64,000 nt of DNA, taken from assembly GCF_000422405.1 (NCBI RefSeq), contig NZ_AULS01000014.1, positions 1 through 64,000 of the forward strand, read 5' to 3'. Source of the DNA: Microbacterium luticocti DSM 19459. GTDB taxonomy: Bacteria; Actinomycetota; Actinomycetes; Actinomycetales; Microbacteriaceae. The position numbers and the translations under genes are program-made. The notes under the pieces are model-generated. The model was given only the letters and a program-made list of their open reading frames with translations. It had not been told where the DNA came from and made no database searches. Positions 52,293 through 61,336 of this stretch are shown one piece after another (positions within the stretch are counted from its first letter, which is position 1; every line of letters starts with the position of its first letter).

Positions 52293-53540
52293 TCAGCGCA
52301 CCCGCGCGCCGCGCGCGAGGTCGAACAGGTGCGGCAGCACGTCGCCCTCGCGCAGCCCGGAGTGCTCGTGCTCGCTGGTCACCCACGGCGTCACGCCGGG
52401 CATGAGCGCCGCGGTCTCAAGCGAGAACTCCACCGGCACGTACAGATCGTTCACGTACACGGCCGCCGCTCCGTGGGCATCGGATGCCGCGATCCGGTCG
52501 GCGTCGTACAGCTTCGGCCAGTCGTGCTCGGCGAGCGCCAGCACGACGTCGCGCCACGGACCGAATCCGGGCACGGTGTCGAGCCACTCCCGCCGCACAT
52601 GCTCACCGGTCAACAGCGTGACGTCGTCGCGGAAGTCGTCGGGTTCGACCCGGTCGGCCGACCAGCGCGTCGCGAACCCGTCGGCGTAGCTGGTCTCGTG
52701 GAACACGTAGTACAGCGGGTTGCGCGGGCTGAACGGCAGCGCGTCGGCCAGGTCGTATCGGAACGCGTTCGTGTGCGGCGAGGTCTCCAGCAGCGCGTGC
52801 AGCTTCTGCCAGCCGTCGTTGCTGCCCAGCAGCATGCCCAGCGACCGCAGCCGTGACACCGACACGACCTCACCGTCGGGCAGGATGATCCGGCCGTCGG
52901 CGGCGAGGTCGGCCAGCTGCCGCACCGTGTCACGGTGGTGCGGAAACCGCCGGTAGTAGCGGGTCGAGGCGTCCCGCAGCTTGTCGTACGTCAGTGCATA
53001 GACCTCGTCGGGATGGCGGCCGACGGCCGACAGGCCGCCGGTGAAGAACACCTCGCGCAGGGATGCGGCATCCGTCGTCAGATAGGCCAGCGTCGTGAAC
53101 CCGCCGAACGACTGCCCGAGCACGCTCCACGTGGATGCGCCCAGGTGCTCGCGCACCGCCTCGCAGTCGCGCACGATCGCGTCGGCCCGCAGATGGGTGA
53201 TGTACTCGACGAGCTCGTCGGTGCCACGGGCCAGGTCCGCGTCGCCGATCGGCGTGGACCGGCCGGTGCCGCGCTGGTCGATCAGCACGACGCGGTAGTG
53301 CTCGAGGGCGGCGTCGAGCCACGACGGCGCCGCCGGCGCGTGGTACGGGCGCGGCGCCTCGAAGCCCGGCCCGCCCTGCAGGAACACCAGGTACGGCAGG
53401 TCCTGGCCACCGGAACGCGCGACCACGGCCGCGTACACCTCGAGGGTGCGCGGATCGGCGTCGTCGCCCCAGACCAGCGGCACGGTCAGGGTGTGGTCTT
53501 CGACGGTCAGGTCCTGCATGCGACGGGTGGTGACGGCCAT
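52293..53540 (-). CDS. Proline iminopeptidase (S33 alpha/beta-hydrolase)
   Basis: 415 aa. Oxyanion motif LQGGPGFEAPRPY, DQRGTGRSTPI, nucleophile elbow LGQSFGGF (Ser about 145), and a late His in SEHEHSGLREGD. It is of the larger actinobacterial PIP type, removing N-terminal proline from peptides. TAGACT (53553-53548) lies 7 nt before the ATG, indicating a leaderless mRNA. Convergent with the PatB gene (15 bp between stops). Cytosolic. Confidence 0.9.
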   Translation of the reverse strand: MAVTTRRMQDLTVEDHTLTVPLVWGDDADPRTLEVYAAVVARSGGQDLPYLVFLQGGPGFEAPRPYHAPAAPSWLDAALEHYRVVLIDQRGTGRSTPIGDADLARGTDELVEYITHLRADAIVRDCEAVREHLGASTWSVLGQSFGGFTTLAYLTTDAASLREVFFTGGLSAVGRHPDEVYALTYDKLRDASTRYYRRFPHHRDTVRQLADLAADGRIILPDGEVVSVSRLRSLGMLLGSNDGWQKLHALLETSPHTNAFRYDLADALPFSPRNPLYYVFHETSYADGFATRWSADRVEPDDFRDDVTLLTGEHVRREWLDTVPGFGPWRDVVLALAEHDWPKLYDADRIAASDAHGAAAVYVNDLYVPVEFSLETAALMPGVTPWVTSEHEHSGLREGDVLPHLFDLARGARVR

Positions 53541-53621
53541 GCCCTCGAGTCTATGAGCCGCCCCGCGCCCCGAGCCGCGCGCTGAGCCGCCCCGAGCCGG
53601 GCCCCGGGCCCGGGGTGGCCC

Positions 53622-54452
53622 TCACTTCTCGTAGCCGGCGACCATGCCCTTGATGAAGTACCGCTGCAGCACCAGATAGGCCACCAGCACCGGGATGACG
53701 GTGAGTAGCGCCGCCGCCGCGGCGGCGTTCGGGTCGCTGCCCTGACTGGCGAAGAACGTGCCGATCGCCGGGGCGGTGGTGCGCACGTCGGGGTCGCGCA
53801 GGATGAACACGCTCAGCGCGTACTCGTTCCACACCGACACGCTGGTCAGGATGATGACGGTCGCCGTCACCGGCTTGAGCATCGGGAACACCACCCGGAA
53901 CAGCACCTGCAGCACGCCGGCCCCGTCGACGACGGCGGCCTCCTCGATCGACAGCGGCAGGTTGCGCATGAAGTTCGCGTACAAGAAGATGCTCAGCGGC
54001 AGCTGCGCCGCCACCATCAGCGCGGTCGCGCCCCAGTAGGTGTTGACCCAGTGCAGGTCGGCCATCAGCGTGTACACCGGCACCAGGATGCTCAGCGGCG
54101 GGATCATGATCAGCCCGATGATCCCGCCCAGCACCAGGCGGTTGCCCAGGGTCGCCCGCCGCGCCAGCGGGTAGGCGGCGAGCGCGCCGAGCAGGCAGAT
54201 GAGCACCGTGGATGCCACGGTGACGATCGCGCTGTTGCCGATGGCGCGCAGGATGCCGCCGTCCTCGATCGCGGTCTGGAAGTTCTGCCAGTACACGCCC
54301 CGGGTGGGGAACAGCCACTGCGACGACAGGTCGGTACGGGGTTTCAGCGCCGTGGTGAGGGTGATGTAGAACGGAATCAGCTGCAGCGCGCACGCGACGA
54401 CGAGGCCGGCGACGATGCCGACGGTTCCCAGGTGACGTGCCGGCCGGCTCAT
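53622..54452 (-). CDS. CUT1 sugar ABC transporter permease, MalG-type
   Basis: 276 aa with six spans (first LGTVGIVAGLVVACALQLIP) and the permease EAA loop EEAAVVDGAGVLQVLFRVVF then PMLKP, the docking site for the ATPase. ATGA overlap with the MalF-type permease. The C-terminal GMVAGYEK is typical. No ATPase gene is present, as usual for actinobacterial CUT1 importers that share one MsiK-like ATPase. Confidence 0.94.
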   Translation of the reverse strand: MSRPARHLGTVGIVAGLVVACALQLIPFYITLTTALKPRTDLSSQWLFPTRGVYWQNFQTAIEDGGILRAIGNSAIVTVASTVLICLLGALAAYPLARRATLGNRLVLGGIIGLIMIPPLSILVPVYTLMADLHWVNTYWGATALMVAAQLPLSIFLYANFMRNLPLSIEEAAVVDGAGVLQVLFRVVFPMLKPVTATVIILTSVSVWNEYALSVFILRDPDVRTTAPAIGTFFASQGSDPNAAAAAALLTVIPVLVAYLVLQRYFIKGMVAGYEK

Positions 54453-55423
54453 GCGATCTCCAGCCGCCGGCGGTTGAAGTACGCGTTCAGTGCGAGCGTG
54501 AACACGGCGATGATCAAGAACAGCACCACGCCCACCGCCGACGCGTACCCGGCGTTCTGGTTGTCGAAGTAGAACTTCGAGATCAGGGTCGACATCGAGT
54601 CGGTGGCATAGCCCGGGCCGCCGCCGGTCATCACCCGGATGACGTCGAACAGCTTGAGCCCGCCGATCAGGTTCAGCACCACGCTTGTCGCGAAGGCCGG
54701 CTGCAGCAGCGGCACGGTGATGCCGGTGAACTGCCGCCACGCTCCGGCGCCGTCGAGGCGCGCGGCCTCGTAGTACGCGACCGGGATGGACTGCAGCCCC
54801 GCCAGGTAGATCACCATCGAGATGCCGACGAACTGCAGCGAGTTCACCAGCACGATGATCGTGACCGCCGCCGGCGCCGAGCTCAGCCAGGCCACCCGCT
54901 GGCCGCCCAGCCCCACCACGATGTCGTTCAGCCCGCCGTACGAGTACGAGAACAGCAGGTAGTACATCGTGCCCATCACCACCGGCGACACCAGCACCGG
55001 CAGGTAGATGATCGCCCGCGCCAGGTTGCGCCCGCGCATCGCCCGGTCGAGTGCGAGCGCCAACGCGAGCCCGATCACCTGCTGCAGGATCGTCGACCCG
55101 AATCCGTACACGAACGTGTTCGCCAGGGCCGAGCCCACCAGCGGGTCCGACAGCATGTGCAGGTAGTTGTCGACCCCGACGAAGGTGCGGGTCGGACTGT
55201 AGCCGTCCCACTTCGTGAACGAGATGAGGATGCCGTTGACCAACGGGTACACGGTGAACACCGCGAACACGGCCACCGCCGGCAGGTAGAGCAGGTTCGC
55301 GCGACGCCTGACGAACACCGGGCCCGCGGCATCCCGCCCCCGACGCCGGCGACCGCCGCCCGCGCCACGGGACGCACCCGTGCCCCCCGCCGCGCGCAGC
55401 ATGCGGGGCGGGACCGCCGTCAC
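54449..55423 (-). CDS. CUT1 sugar ABC transporter permease, MalF-type
   Basis: 324 aa from GTG 55423 (the upstream ATG 55474 lies inside the intergenic stem, so I prefer GTG). Basic N-terminal tail, six spans (first LLYLPAVAVFAVFTVYPLVN), KWDGYSPTRTFVGVDNYLHM typical of MalF, and the EAA loop EAARLDGAGAWRQFTGITVP. Pairs with the MalG-type gene in the membrane pore. Confidence 0.92.
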   Translation of the reverse strand: MTAVPPRMLRAAGGTGASRGAGGGRRRRGRDAAGPVFVRRRANLLYLPAVAVFAVFTVYPLVNGILISFTKWDGYSPTRTFVGVDNYLHMLSDPLVGSALANTFVYGFGSTILQQVIGLALALALDRAMRGRNLARAIIYLPVLVSPVVMGTMYYLLFSYSYGGLNDIVVGLGGQRVAWLSSAPAAVTIIVLVNSLQFVGISMVIYLAGLQSIPVAYYEAARLDGAGAWRQFTGITVPLLQPAFATSVVLNLIGGLKLFDVIRVMTGGGPGYATDSMSTLISKFYFDNQNAGYASAVGVVLFLIIAVFTLALNAYFNRRRLEIA

Positions 55424-55442
55424 CGTCCCGCCCTCGCCGGAT

Positions 55443-55476
55443 GTGTGGCGGGGCGCCCCCCGATGCCCCGCCACAC
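55443..55476 (-). terminator. 12-bp perfect stem between binding-protein and permease genes
   Basis: GTGTGGCGGGGC (55443-55454) and GCCCCGCCACAC (55465-55476), 10-nt loop. Located in the 70-bp gap after the solute-binding-protein gene. A stem here commonly lowers permease expression relative to the binding protein, by partial termination or mRNA protection. Confidence 0.7.
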
Positions 55477-55493
55477 GTCACCGCCCCCAGCGG

Positions 55494-56747
55494 TCACTGG
55501 CCGAACAGCGACGAGAACTGCTGCCCCATCTGGCTCGTCGCCTGCTTCGGCGTGGACTGTCCCGAGATGACCGCTCCGGTGGTCGTGACCATGGTGTCCC
55601 ACATGCCGTTGGGCAGGTACACCCGGTCGAAGTAGGGCTTGAGCGGGTAGGTGTTCGGCTTGACGAGGGTGTCATAGCTGTCTTGCAGCACCCCCAGGTC
55701 GCTGGTCGCGTCGGTCAGACCCGGAATGGCGCCCAGCGCCTGCGCGAGCTTCGAGATGTTGTCGGGCTTGGCAAGGCAGTCGATGTACTCGAGCGCCTGC
55801 TTCTTGTGCGGGCTCTTGTTCCACACGCCGTACGCGGTGCCCTCACCGCCGACGAAGTACGGGTCGCCGACGAAGGCGGGGATCGGGATGAACCCGATCT
55901 TCGCATCGGGGTTCTGCTGCAGTGCGGTGTTCACAAGCGAATTCTGCACGAACACGAAGCCGGTCTTGCCCGTGCCGAGGGACTTGCCGATCTCGTCCAT
56001 GGTGATCGAGCTGAAGTCGGGGTTGAAATCGCCCGCCTTCGCCCACGTCGAGATGCGGTCGAGCATCGTGGTGTACCCGCCGGCGACGAAGGTGCCCTTG
56101 GTGAACTGGGTCAGGTCGCTGTCGGTGAACGCGCCCGAGGCCATGAAGTCGGCGATGTTGCCGGCCATCCACGAGTCCTTCGACGACGACGAGATCGGGG
56201 TGACCCCCGCCTTCCCCAGGGTCGCCAGCGCATCGGTGAAGGCATCCCACGTGGTCAGCGTCGTGGGGTCGACCCCGGCCTGTTGGAGGGTCTGCTTGTT
56301 GTACAGGATGCCGGCCAGGTCGGTGTTCAGCGGCAAGGCGAAGAACTTGCCGTCCTTGTCGAACATGGCCGGCTTCAGCGCCGGATTCACGTTCTTGGCC
56401 CACGGCTGCGTGTTCAGCGGTTCGAGGAACCGGCTGTAGCGCAGCAGCGACCAGCCGTGCGTCGACCAGATGTCGGGCAGGTCCCCCGAGGCCATCCGCG
56501 TCTTCATGTCGGCCTCGTAGGTGTTGGTCATCGGCACCAGGTCGATGGTGACACCGTCCGGCGTGCACGTCTTGGTGATGTCGGTGAGCACCTTCAGCGT
56601 GGGATCGGCCGACCCCAGCCCGGTCTGCATCTCGAGCTTCGCCGTGCCGCCGGGCGTCGTACCCGACGAGCATCCCGCCAACGCCAGCCCGGCCACGGCC
56701 ACCACAGCCGCGGCGCCCAGCGCCGTCACCGGCCCGCGTGCGCTCAT
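55494..56747 (-). CDS. Extracellular sugar-binding lipoprotein of the CUT1 ABC importer
   Basis: 417 aa. Signal peptide with lipobox LALAGC (Cys26), then a family 1 solute-binding fold: TYEADMKTRMASGDLPDIWS, GKFFALPLNTDLAGILYNKQ, GVDPTTLTTWDAFTDALATL, GEGTAYGVWNKSPHKKQALE. Membrane-anchored, binds an oligosaccharide and feeds the permeases. GAGGGAG precedes the ATG. First gene of the minus-strand operon. Sugar unknown; a sialidase-like gene is nearby. Confidence 0.95.
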   Translation of the reverse strand: MSARGPVTALGAAAVVAVAGLALAGCSSGTTPGGTAKLEMQTGLGSADPTLKVLTDITKTCTPDGVTIDLVPMTNTYEADMKTRMASGDLPDIWSTHGWSLLRYSRFLEPLNTQPWAKNVNPALKPAMFDKDGKFFALPLNTDLAGILYNKQTLQQAGVDPTTLTTWDAFTDALATLGKAGVTPISSSSKDSWMAGNIADFMASGAFTDSDLTQFTKGTFVAGGYTTMLDRISTWAKAGDFNPDFSSITMDEIGKSLGTGKTGFVFVQNSLVNTALQQNPDAKIGFIPIPAFVGDPYFVGGEGTAYGVWNKSPHKKQALEYIDCLAKPDNISKLAQALGAIPGLTDATSDLGVLQDSYDTLVKPNTYPLKPYFDRVYLPNGMWDTMVTTTGAVISGQSTPKQATSQMGQQFSSLFGQ

Positions 56748-56799
56748 GTCCCACTCCCTCGTGATCGTGAGCTCGTGCTCGTGTCTGCCTGTGAGCAGG

Positions 56800-56828
56800 A
56801 ATCTACCCGCGTAACATGTTCCTCACAA
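56800..56828 (-). promoter_or_regulatory. Promoter of the ABC operon with candidate LacI operator
   Basis: On the minus strand TTGTGA (56828-56823) and TAGATT (56805-56800) are exactly 17 bp apart. The spacer contains the palindrome AACATGTT (56813-56820), G and C pairing further out. A regulator there, plausibly the LacI protein at 58178, would block the polymerase. Confidence 0.6.
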
Positions 56829-56881
56829 GGCCCCGACCCGTCCTGCGACCGAATCGTGATCTTACCGATCAGCGACGACGC

Positions 56882-56911
56882 TTGACGCGCGTAGACCGGG
56901 GGCGGGATGCT
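56882..56911 (+). promoter_or_regulatory. Promoter of the oxidoreductase-lacI-cupin side
   Basis: TTGACG (56882-56887), 18-bp spacer, GATGCT (56906-56911), about 38 bp before the ATG at 56950. Divergent from the ABC promoter; 54 bp separate the two -35 boxes. Confidence 0.5.
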
Positions 56912-56949
56912 GGAGTGACGGTCGCGGAGGACCGCCGGAAGGAGCGCAG

Positions 56950-58152
56950 ATGCCGTTCACGATCGGGCTCGTCGGGGCCGGGCAGTTCGCCGACTCCTTC
57001 GCGCCCCTGTTCCGGCGTCATCCGCTCGTATCGGGGGTGTGGGTCACCGACACGATACCGGCCCGGGCCGACCGGTTGGTGGCGGTGCACGGGCTGGACG
57101 GCACCATCCGCTCATTCGACGACATGCTCGATGACTGTCGCATCGACGCGGTGGCGATCTTCACGCAGCGCTGGACGCACGGCCCGCTCGCGCTGCGGGC
57201 GCTGCGCGCCGGCAAGCACGTGTACTGCACGGTGCCGATGGGCATCACCGTCGACGAGATCGGCGCGATCGTGCAGGCGGTGGCCGAGACCGGCCTGACC
57301 TACATGATGGGCGAGACCAGCTACTACAACCCGGCGACGGTGCTGGCCCGCGACAAGGTCGCCGCGGGGGCGTTCGGCGACCTGTTCTACGCCGAGGGCG
57401 ACTACATCCACGACATGGACCTCGGCTTCTACGACGCCTACCGGTTCAGTGGCGGCGAGGACTGGAAGCGCACCGCCAGCTACCCGCCGCTGCTGTACCC
57501 GACGCATTCGATCGGCGGCGTGCTCGGCGCGTGGGACACCCACGTCACCAAGGCCGTCGGCGTCGGCGTGCGCGACACCCGCGGCGACGGGGTGTTCGAC
57601 CGTGCGGTGAGCATGTTCGACAACGACGTCTCGAACGCGACCGCCCTGTTCGAGGTGGCCGCCGGCGGATCGTTCCGCACGAACGAGTTCCGTCGGGTCG
57701 GCTACCCCTCGCACATCCGCGAGTCCCGGTTCCGGTACTTCGGCACCGAGGCATCCTTCGAGCAGGTCGCCACGGCCGCGTTCTGGTACACGCGCGAGGG
57801 TGCGCAGGACGTGTCGGCGCAGGTGCGCACCACGGCGACGCTCGACGTCGACGATCCACAGCTGGCGCACATCGCCCCCGAGCTGCGGCCGGCGTTCGTC
57901 TCGGGCTATGCGCCGGTGCACGATCGCGCCCGCATCCCGCCGGCGCTGGCGACGCTGCCCAACGGCCACGAAGGCAGCCACCACTTCCTCGTCGACGACT
58001 TCGCCACGGCCGTGGCATCCGGAACACACCCCCCGGTCAACGCGTGGAAGGCCGCGCGCTTCACCGTGCCCGGTATCATCGCCCACGAGTCCGTCCGACG
58101 AGACGGTGAACGGCTGGACGTGCCCGACTTCGGTTCCGCACCGGGGTCATGA
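56950..58152 (+). CDS. Gfo/Idh/MocA family oxidoreductase (without EKP lysine)
   Basis: 400 aa. Rossmann motif IGLVGAGQFADSF at residues 4-16 and a C-terminal alpha/beta domain (SRFRYFGTEASFEQ). The usual catalytic EKP lysine motif is replaced: GKHVYCTVPMGIT has Val where Lys is expected. Related family members with AVP or TVP exist, so this may be a sub-group with other chemistry rather than an inactive gene. Strong AAGGAG site. It probably transforms the sugar brought in by the divergent importer. Confidence 0.88.
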   Translation: MPFTIGLVGAGQFADSFAPLFRRHPLVSGVWVTDTIPARADRLVAVHGLDGTIRSFDDMLDDCRIDAVAIFTQRWTHGPLALRALRAGKHVYCTVPMGITVDEIGAIVQAVAETGLTYMMGETSYYNPATVLARDKVAAGAFGDLFYAEGDYIHDMDLGFYDAYRFSGGEDWKRTASYPPLLYPTHSIGGVLGAWDTHVTKAVGVGVRDTRGDGVFDRAVSMFDNDVSNATALFEVAAGGSFRTNEFRRVGYPSHIRESRFRYFGTEASFEQVATAAFWYTREGAQDVSAQVRTTATLDVDDPQLAHIAPELRPAFVSGYAPVHDRARIPPALATLPNGHEGSHHFLVDDFATAVASGTHPPVNAWKAARFTVPGIIAHESVRRDGERLDVPDFGSAPGS

Positions 58153-58177
58153 CCCGTCCCGTCCTGGGGAGAAGCGC

Positions 58178-59173
58178 ATGACGACCCGGCGCAAGACGGT
58201 CACCCGAGCCGACGTGGCGCGCCTGGCCGGGCTGAGCACCGCCGTGGTCAGCTATGTGCTGTCGGGCTCTGACCGCCCGGTGTCGCAGGAGTCGCGGGCG
58301 CGGGTGCTGGCCGCGGTCGAGGCGCTCGGCTACCGCCCGAACGCGGCCGCGCAGGCCCTGAGCCGCGGGCGTTCGACCATGATCGGGTTCATCGTGCCCG
58401 ATCAGCGCAACCCGTTCTTCGCCGAGATGATGTCGGCCGTCGACAGCGCCGCGCACCTGCACGATCTGACCGTGCTGACCCTCAACGCGCACGAACGGCG
58501 CGCCGGCGACGGCGACGAGCTGGCGGGGCTGACCACCCAGCAGCTCGAGGGCATCGTCAGCGCCGATGTGCTCACCCCGCAAGAGTTGAGCATCATCGAG
58601 CGCAACCGCATCCCGCTGGTGTACCTGAACCAGTTCAGCGCGCGGCCCGGGCACCCGACGCTGGGCACCGACTACCTGGCCGGCTCCGCCCTCGCGGTGA
58701 ACCATCTGCTGGGGCTCGGCCACCGCAAGATCGCGTTCGTCGGCAACGAGTCGCCGCTCGACCCGCGCGAGGCGGGGTGGCGTCGGGCGCTGCACGCCGC
58801 CGGCGTGCCCGCCGGTCCGGTGTTCCACAGCGACTACAGCCTGCAGGGCGGGTACGACGCAGGGCTGCGGGTCGCCGATGCACGGGATGACGTGACCGCC
58901 GTGTTCGCGGCATCCGATCAGGTGGCCACCGGGCTGCTGGCGGCCCTGCATTCGCGGGGCATCGACATTCCCGGTGACATCTCCGTGGTCGGGTTCGACG
59001 GCACGCCCGAGGCGGCGTTCACCTGGCCGGCGCTGACGAGCGTGTCGCAGCCGGTGCACGAGATGGCGTACGACGCGGTGGCGCTGCTGGTGGGCGGCGA
59101 GGTGGATCCGGTGTTCCGCGACTACCCGGTGGAACTGGTCGTGCGCGCCTCGACGGCGCCGCCGCGGGGCTGA
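58178..59173 (+). CDS. LacI-family transcriptional regulator
   Basis: 331 aa. LacI DNA-binding head TRADVARLAGLSTAVVSYVL (residues 9-28) with hinge GYRPNAAAQALSRGRSTMIG, then a periplasmic-binding-like effector domain (IGFIVPDQRNPFFAEMMSAV, GHRKIAFVGNE, VFAASDQVATGLLAALHSRG, ISVVGFDGTPEAA). Full length. It sits 25 bp after the oxidoreductase gene with GGGGAG as ribosome site, so same transcript. It likely represses both divergent promoters until the sugar is present. Confidence 0.94.
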   Translation: MTTRRKTVTRADVARLAGLSTAVVSYVLSGSDRPVSQESRARVLAAVEALGYRPNAAAQALSRGRSTMIGFIVPDQRNPFFAEMMSAVDSAAHLHDLTVLTLNAHERRAGDGDELAGLTTQQLEGIVSADVLTPQELSIIERNRIPLVYLNQFSARPGHPTLGTDYLAGSALAVNHLLGLGHRKIAFVGNESPLDPREAGWRRALHAAGVPAGPVFHSDYSLQGGYDAGLRVADARDDVTAVFAASDQVATGLLAALHSRGIDIPGDISVVGFDGTPEAAFTWPALTSVSQPVHEMAYDAVALLVGGEVDPVFRDYPVELVVRASTAPPRG

Positions 59174-59225
59174 GGGCGCTCCCCATCCGAAGCCGGGGGT
59201 CCGCTGCGGTCGATACGCTGACGGT

Positions 59226-59639
59226 ATGACCGGATACGACGTGTACGAACTGGGCGGACTGGACAGCTGGGCGCAGGCGCAGGCGGATGCCGGAGGCAAG
59301 CGCTTCGTCGACAAAGAGATCCCGACCGAATACGTCGGGATGTCGGCGAACGCCCTCGAACCGGGCGGGCAGGCGCCGTTCTGGCACTCGCACGATCGGC
59401 TCGAAGAGCTGTACGTGTTCCTGGCCGGGCACGGCCAGATGGGCCTGGACGACGAGGTGGTGGACGTACGACCCGGCACCGTGGTGCGGGTGGGGCCGGG
59501 CGTCATGCGCACCTGGCGGTGCACGCCCGACAGCCCCGAACCGCTGCGCTGGCTGTGCGTGCGCGGTGGCGGCGACACGCTGGCCGCGATCGGCCGGGAC
59601 GGGCAGCTCGACCGCGAGCGGACGATGCCCTGGGCGTGA
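59226..59639 (+). CDS. Single-domain cupin protein
   Basis: 137 aa. Cupin motif 1 as APFWHSHDRLEELYVFLAGHG (HxH...E) around residues 51-70 and motif 2 as PGTVVRVGPGVMRTWRC (no second His visible). Metal-binding beta-barrel, possibly a sugar or keto-acid isomerase or a sensor. TACGCT (59214-59219) is 6 nt before the ATG, so it has its own leaderless promoter just after lacI. Confidence 0.85.
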   Translation: MTGYDVYELGGLDSWAQAQADAGGKRFVDKEIPTEYVGMSANALEPGGQAPFWHSHDRLEELYVFLAGHGQMGLDDEVVDVRPGTVVRVGPGVMRTWRCTPDSPEPLRWLCVRGGGDTLAAIGRDGQLDRERTMPWA

Positions 59640-59645
59640 GGATGT

Positions 59646-59679
59646 GACCGCGCCGCGTCGACACAGACGCGGCGCGGTC
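59646..59679. terminator. Bidirectional hairpin between cupin and SDR genes
   Basis: GACCGCGCCGCGTC (59646-59659), loop GACACA, GACGCGGCGCGGTC (59666-59679): a perfect 14-bp stem 6 bp after the cupin stop, in a convergent gap. No U-tract, as is common in actinobacteria. Confidence 0.85.
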
Positions 59680-59745
59680 GGCGCCCCACCGGGGGGAGAG
59701 CGGGACGCCTGCCGTGGCGGATGCCACGACCTGCACTGAGGGGGA

Positions 59746-60498
59746 TCAGTGCAGCATGATCGAGCCGCCGTCGGTCATCAGGGTCTGTCCTGTGATGTAC
59801 CGCGACTCGTCGCCGGCGAGGAAGGCCACCGCGGGGGCGATGTCGTTCTCGGGGTCACCCAGACGGCCGAGCGGAACGCCCTTGACGACCTGCTCGTACT
59901 CGGTCGGGAAGGCCTGGGCCCACTGCTGGATGCCCGGGGTGAGTGCGACCGGAGCGACGAGGTTGGCGCGGATGCCGTCGGCCGCCCACTCGTGCGCGGC
60001 GACCCGGGTGATCGCCCGGATGGCCTCTTTGGCGGCCGCGTAGGTCACCTGGTTGGGAAGGCCGGCCAATCCCGCGCCGGAGGCGAAGTTCACGATCGCG
60101 CCCTTCGTCTTCTTCAGCTCGGGGTACGCGGCCTGCATGAGGTGGAACGTGGCGTACATGCCCGATCCGAGCGAGAGGTCCCACATCTCCTGGGTGGTCT
60201 CGGTGATCGGCGCCTGCCTGGAGGCGTGCGCGTTGTTGACGAGGATGTCGAGCTTGCCGAACGCGTCGACCGCGGCGGCCACGATCACCGGTGCGTTCTC
60301 GGCGACCGAGATGTCGGACTGCAGGTAGCGCACGTTGTCGGCCGGCTCGAACCCGGTGACCAACTCGTCGCCGGCGGCCTGGTCGACGATGTCGACGACG
60401 AGCACCTTCGCGCCCTGCTTCAGGAAGTGGCGCACGATGCCCTGGCCGATGCCGCCGGCTCCGCCGGTGACGATGGCGCCCTTGTCGGTGAGTGTCAT
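59746..60498 (-). CDS. Short-chain dehydrogenase/reductase (classical SDR)
   Basis: 250 aa. NAD(P) motif VTGGAGGIGQGIVRHF (residues 10-25), LVNNAHASRQ (NNAG-like), Ser in VNFASGAGLAGLPNQ, and YAAAKEA with the catalytic Tyr and Lys, VAPVALTPG, and a C-terminal YITGQTLMTDGGS. Complete catalytic set. It overlaps the upstream TetR gene by 4 bp (ATGA), so the TetR regulator controls it. Substrate unknown. Confidence 0.93.
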   Translation of the reverse strand: MTLTDKGAIVTGGAGGIGQGIVRHFLKQGAKVLVVDIVDQAAGDELVTGFEPADNVRYLQSDISVAENAPVIVAAAVDAFGKLDILVNNAHASRQAPITETTQEMWDLSLGSGMYATFHLMQAAYPELKKTKGAIVNFASGAGLAGLPNQVTYAAAKEAIRAITRVAAHEWAADGIRANLVAPVALTPGIQQWAQAFPTEYEQVVKGVPLGRLGDPENDIAPAVAFLAGDESRYITGQTLMTDGGSIMLH

Positions 60499-61157
60499 TG
60501 CTGTTCCTTTCGGGTGTGTCCCGCCGTGCGGGACGTGGTCAGGGACGCCTCGACGCCGTCGAGGAAGATCTGCACCGCCGACTCGACGATGCGCCGGCCG
60601 CGCGTGCCGCCCAGCGGCTCGGCGCGGAAGCGGGCGGTGAGCCCGTCGGCGGCGGGGGCGGGTTCACCGCGCACCCGGTCGACCGCGTAGTCGATCTCGG
60701 GCGCGGCCATGCCCGGGGGCATGACCCGGGCCATCCCGATCACGAGCGCGGCGGTGCCCACGAACACGTCGCCGGCACACTGCGGGTCAAGGCCCACTGC
60801 GGTGAGCCGCGACAGGATGAGTTCGGTGTCGCGTGCGGATGTGGCATCCATCAGCCGCCCCGGCGACACGGCCACGCCGAGCAGCCACGGATGCTCTTCG
60901 AACGAGCGCCACGTGCGCATCGCCAGGTGGTGCAGCGTCTCGCGCCAGTCTGCGGGGTCGTCCGGCAGGGGCGGCAGGGTCTCGGCGACGCGTGCGACCA
61001 TGCGGCGCACCAGGTCTTCACGGTCGGCGATGTGCCGGTACGGGGCCATGGCAGAGACGCCGAGCGCCGTGCCGACCCGCCGCATCGACACCGCGTCGAT
61101 GCCGTCCGCGTCGGCCAGTGCGATGGCCGCGTCGGCGATGATCGTGCTGTTCAGCAT
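60495..61157 (-). CDS. TetR-family regulator of the SDR operon
   Basis: 220 aa. HTH near residues 23-45 (SMRRVGTALGVSAMAPYRHI) and a TetR_C-like domain with EEHPWLLGVAVSPGR. Ribosome site GAAGGAGGG before the ATG. The stop overlaps the SDR start. The palindrome at 61174-61188 lies in its own promoter and is the likely binding site, giving autoregulation of regulator and SDR together. Confidence 0.9.
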   Translation of the reverse strand: MLNSTIIADAAIALADADGIDAVSMRRVGTALGVSAMAPYRHIADREDLVRRMVARVAETLPPLPDDPADWRETLHHLAMRTWRSFEEHPWLLGVAVSPGRLMDATSARDTELILSRLTAVGLDPQCAGDVFVGTAALVIGMARVMPPGMAAPEIDYAVDRVRGEPAPAADGLTARFRAEPLGGTRGRRIVESAVQIFLDGVEASLTTSRTAGHTRKEQQ

Positions 61158-61173
61158 GCCGCCCTCCTTCGTT

Positions 61174-61188
61174 GTTTACAGCGTAAAC
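61174..61188 (-). promoter_or_regulatory. TetR operator GTTTAC-N3-GTAAAC over the -10 box
   Basis: Perfect 6-bp arms around AGC. The -10 TACGCT (minus strand, 61185-61180) lies inside it, so bound protein would block polymerase. About 16 bp to the TetR start. Confidence 0.75.
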
Positions 61189-61336
61189 CCGTTGCCTGGG
61201 TGCGAGCGCAGAGCGGTCGAGGAACTCGCTGGGCACGTGGCATCCGTGCGGTGGCCGGTCGCGTGTGTCCATCCGGCGCCCGGTGTCCGTGTGCCCCGGT
61301 GCATATCCAGGTGCGTCTGCGTCCGGCGCCGGCCCC

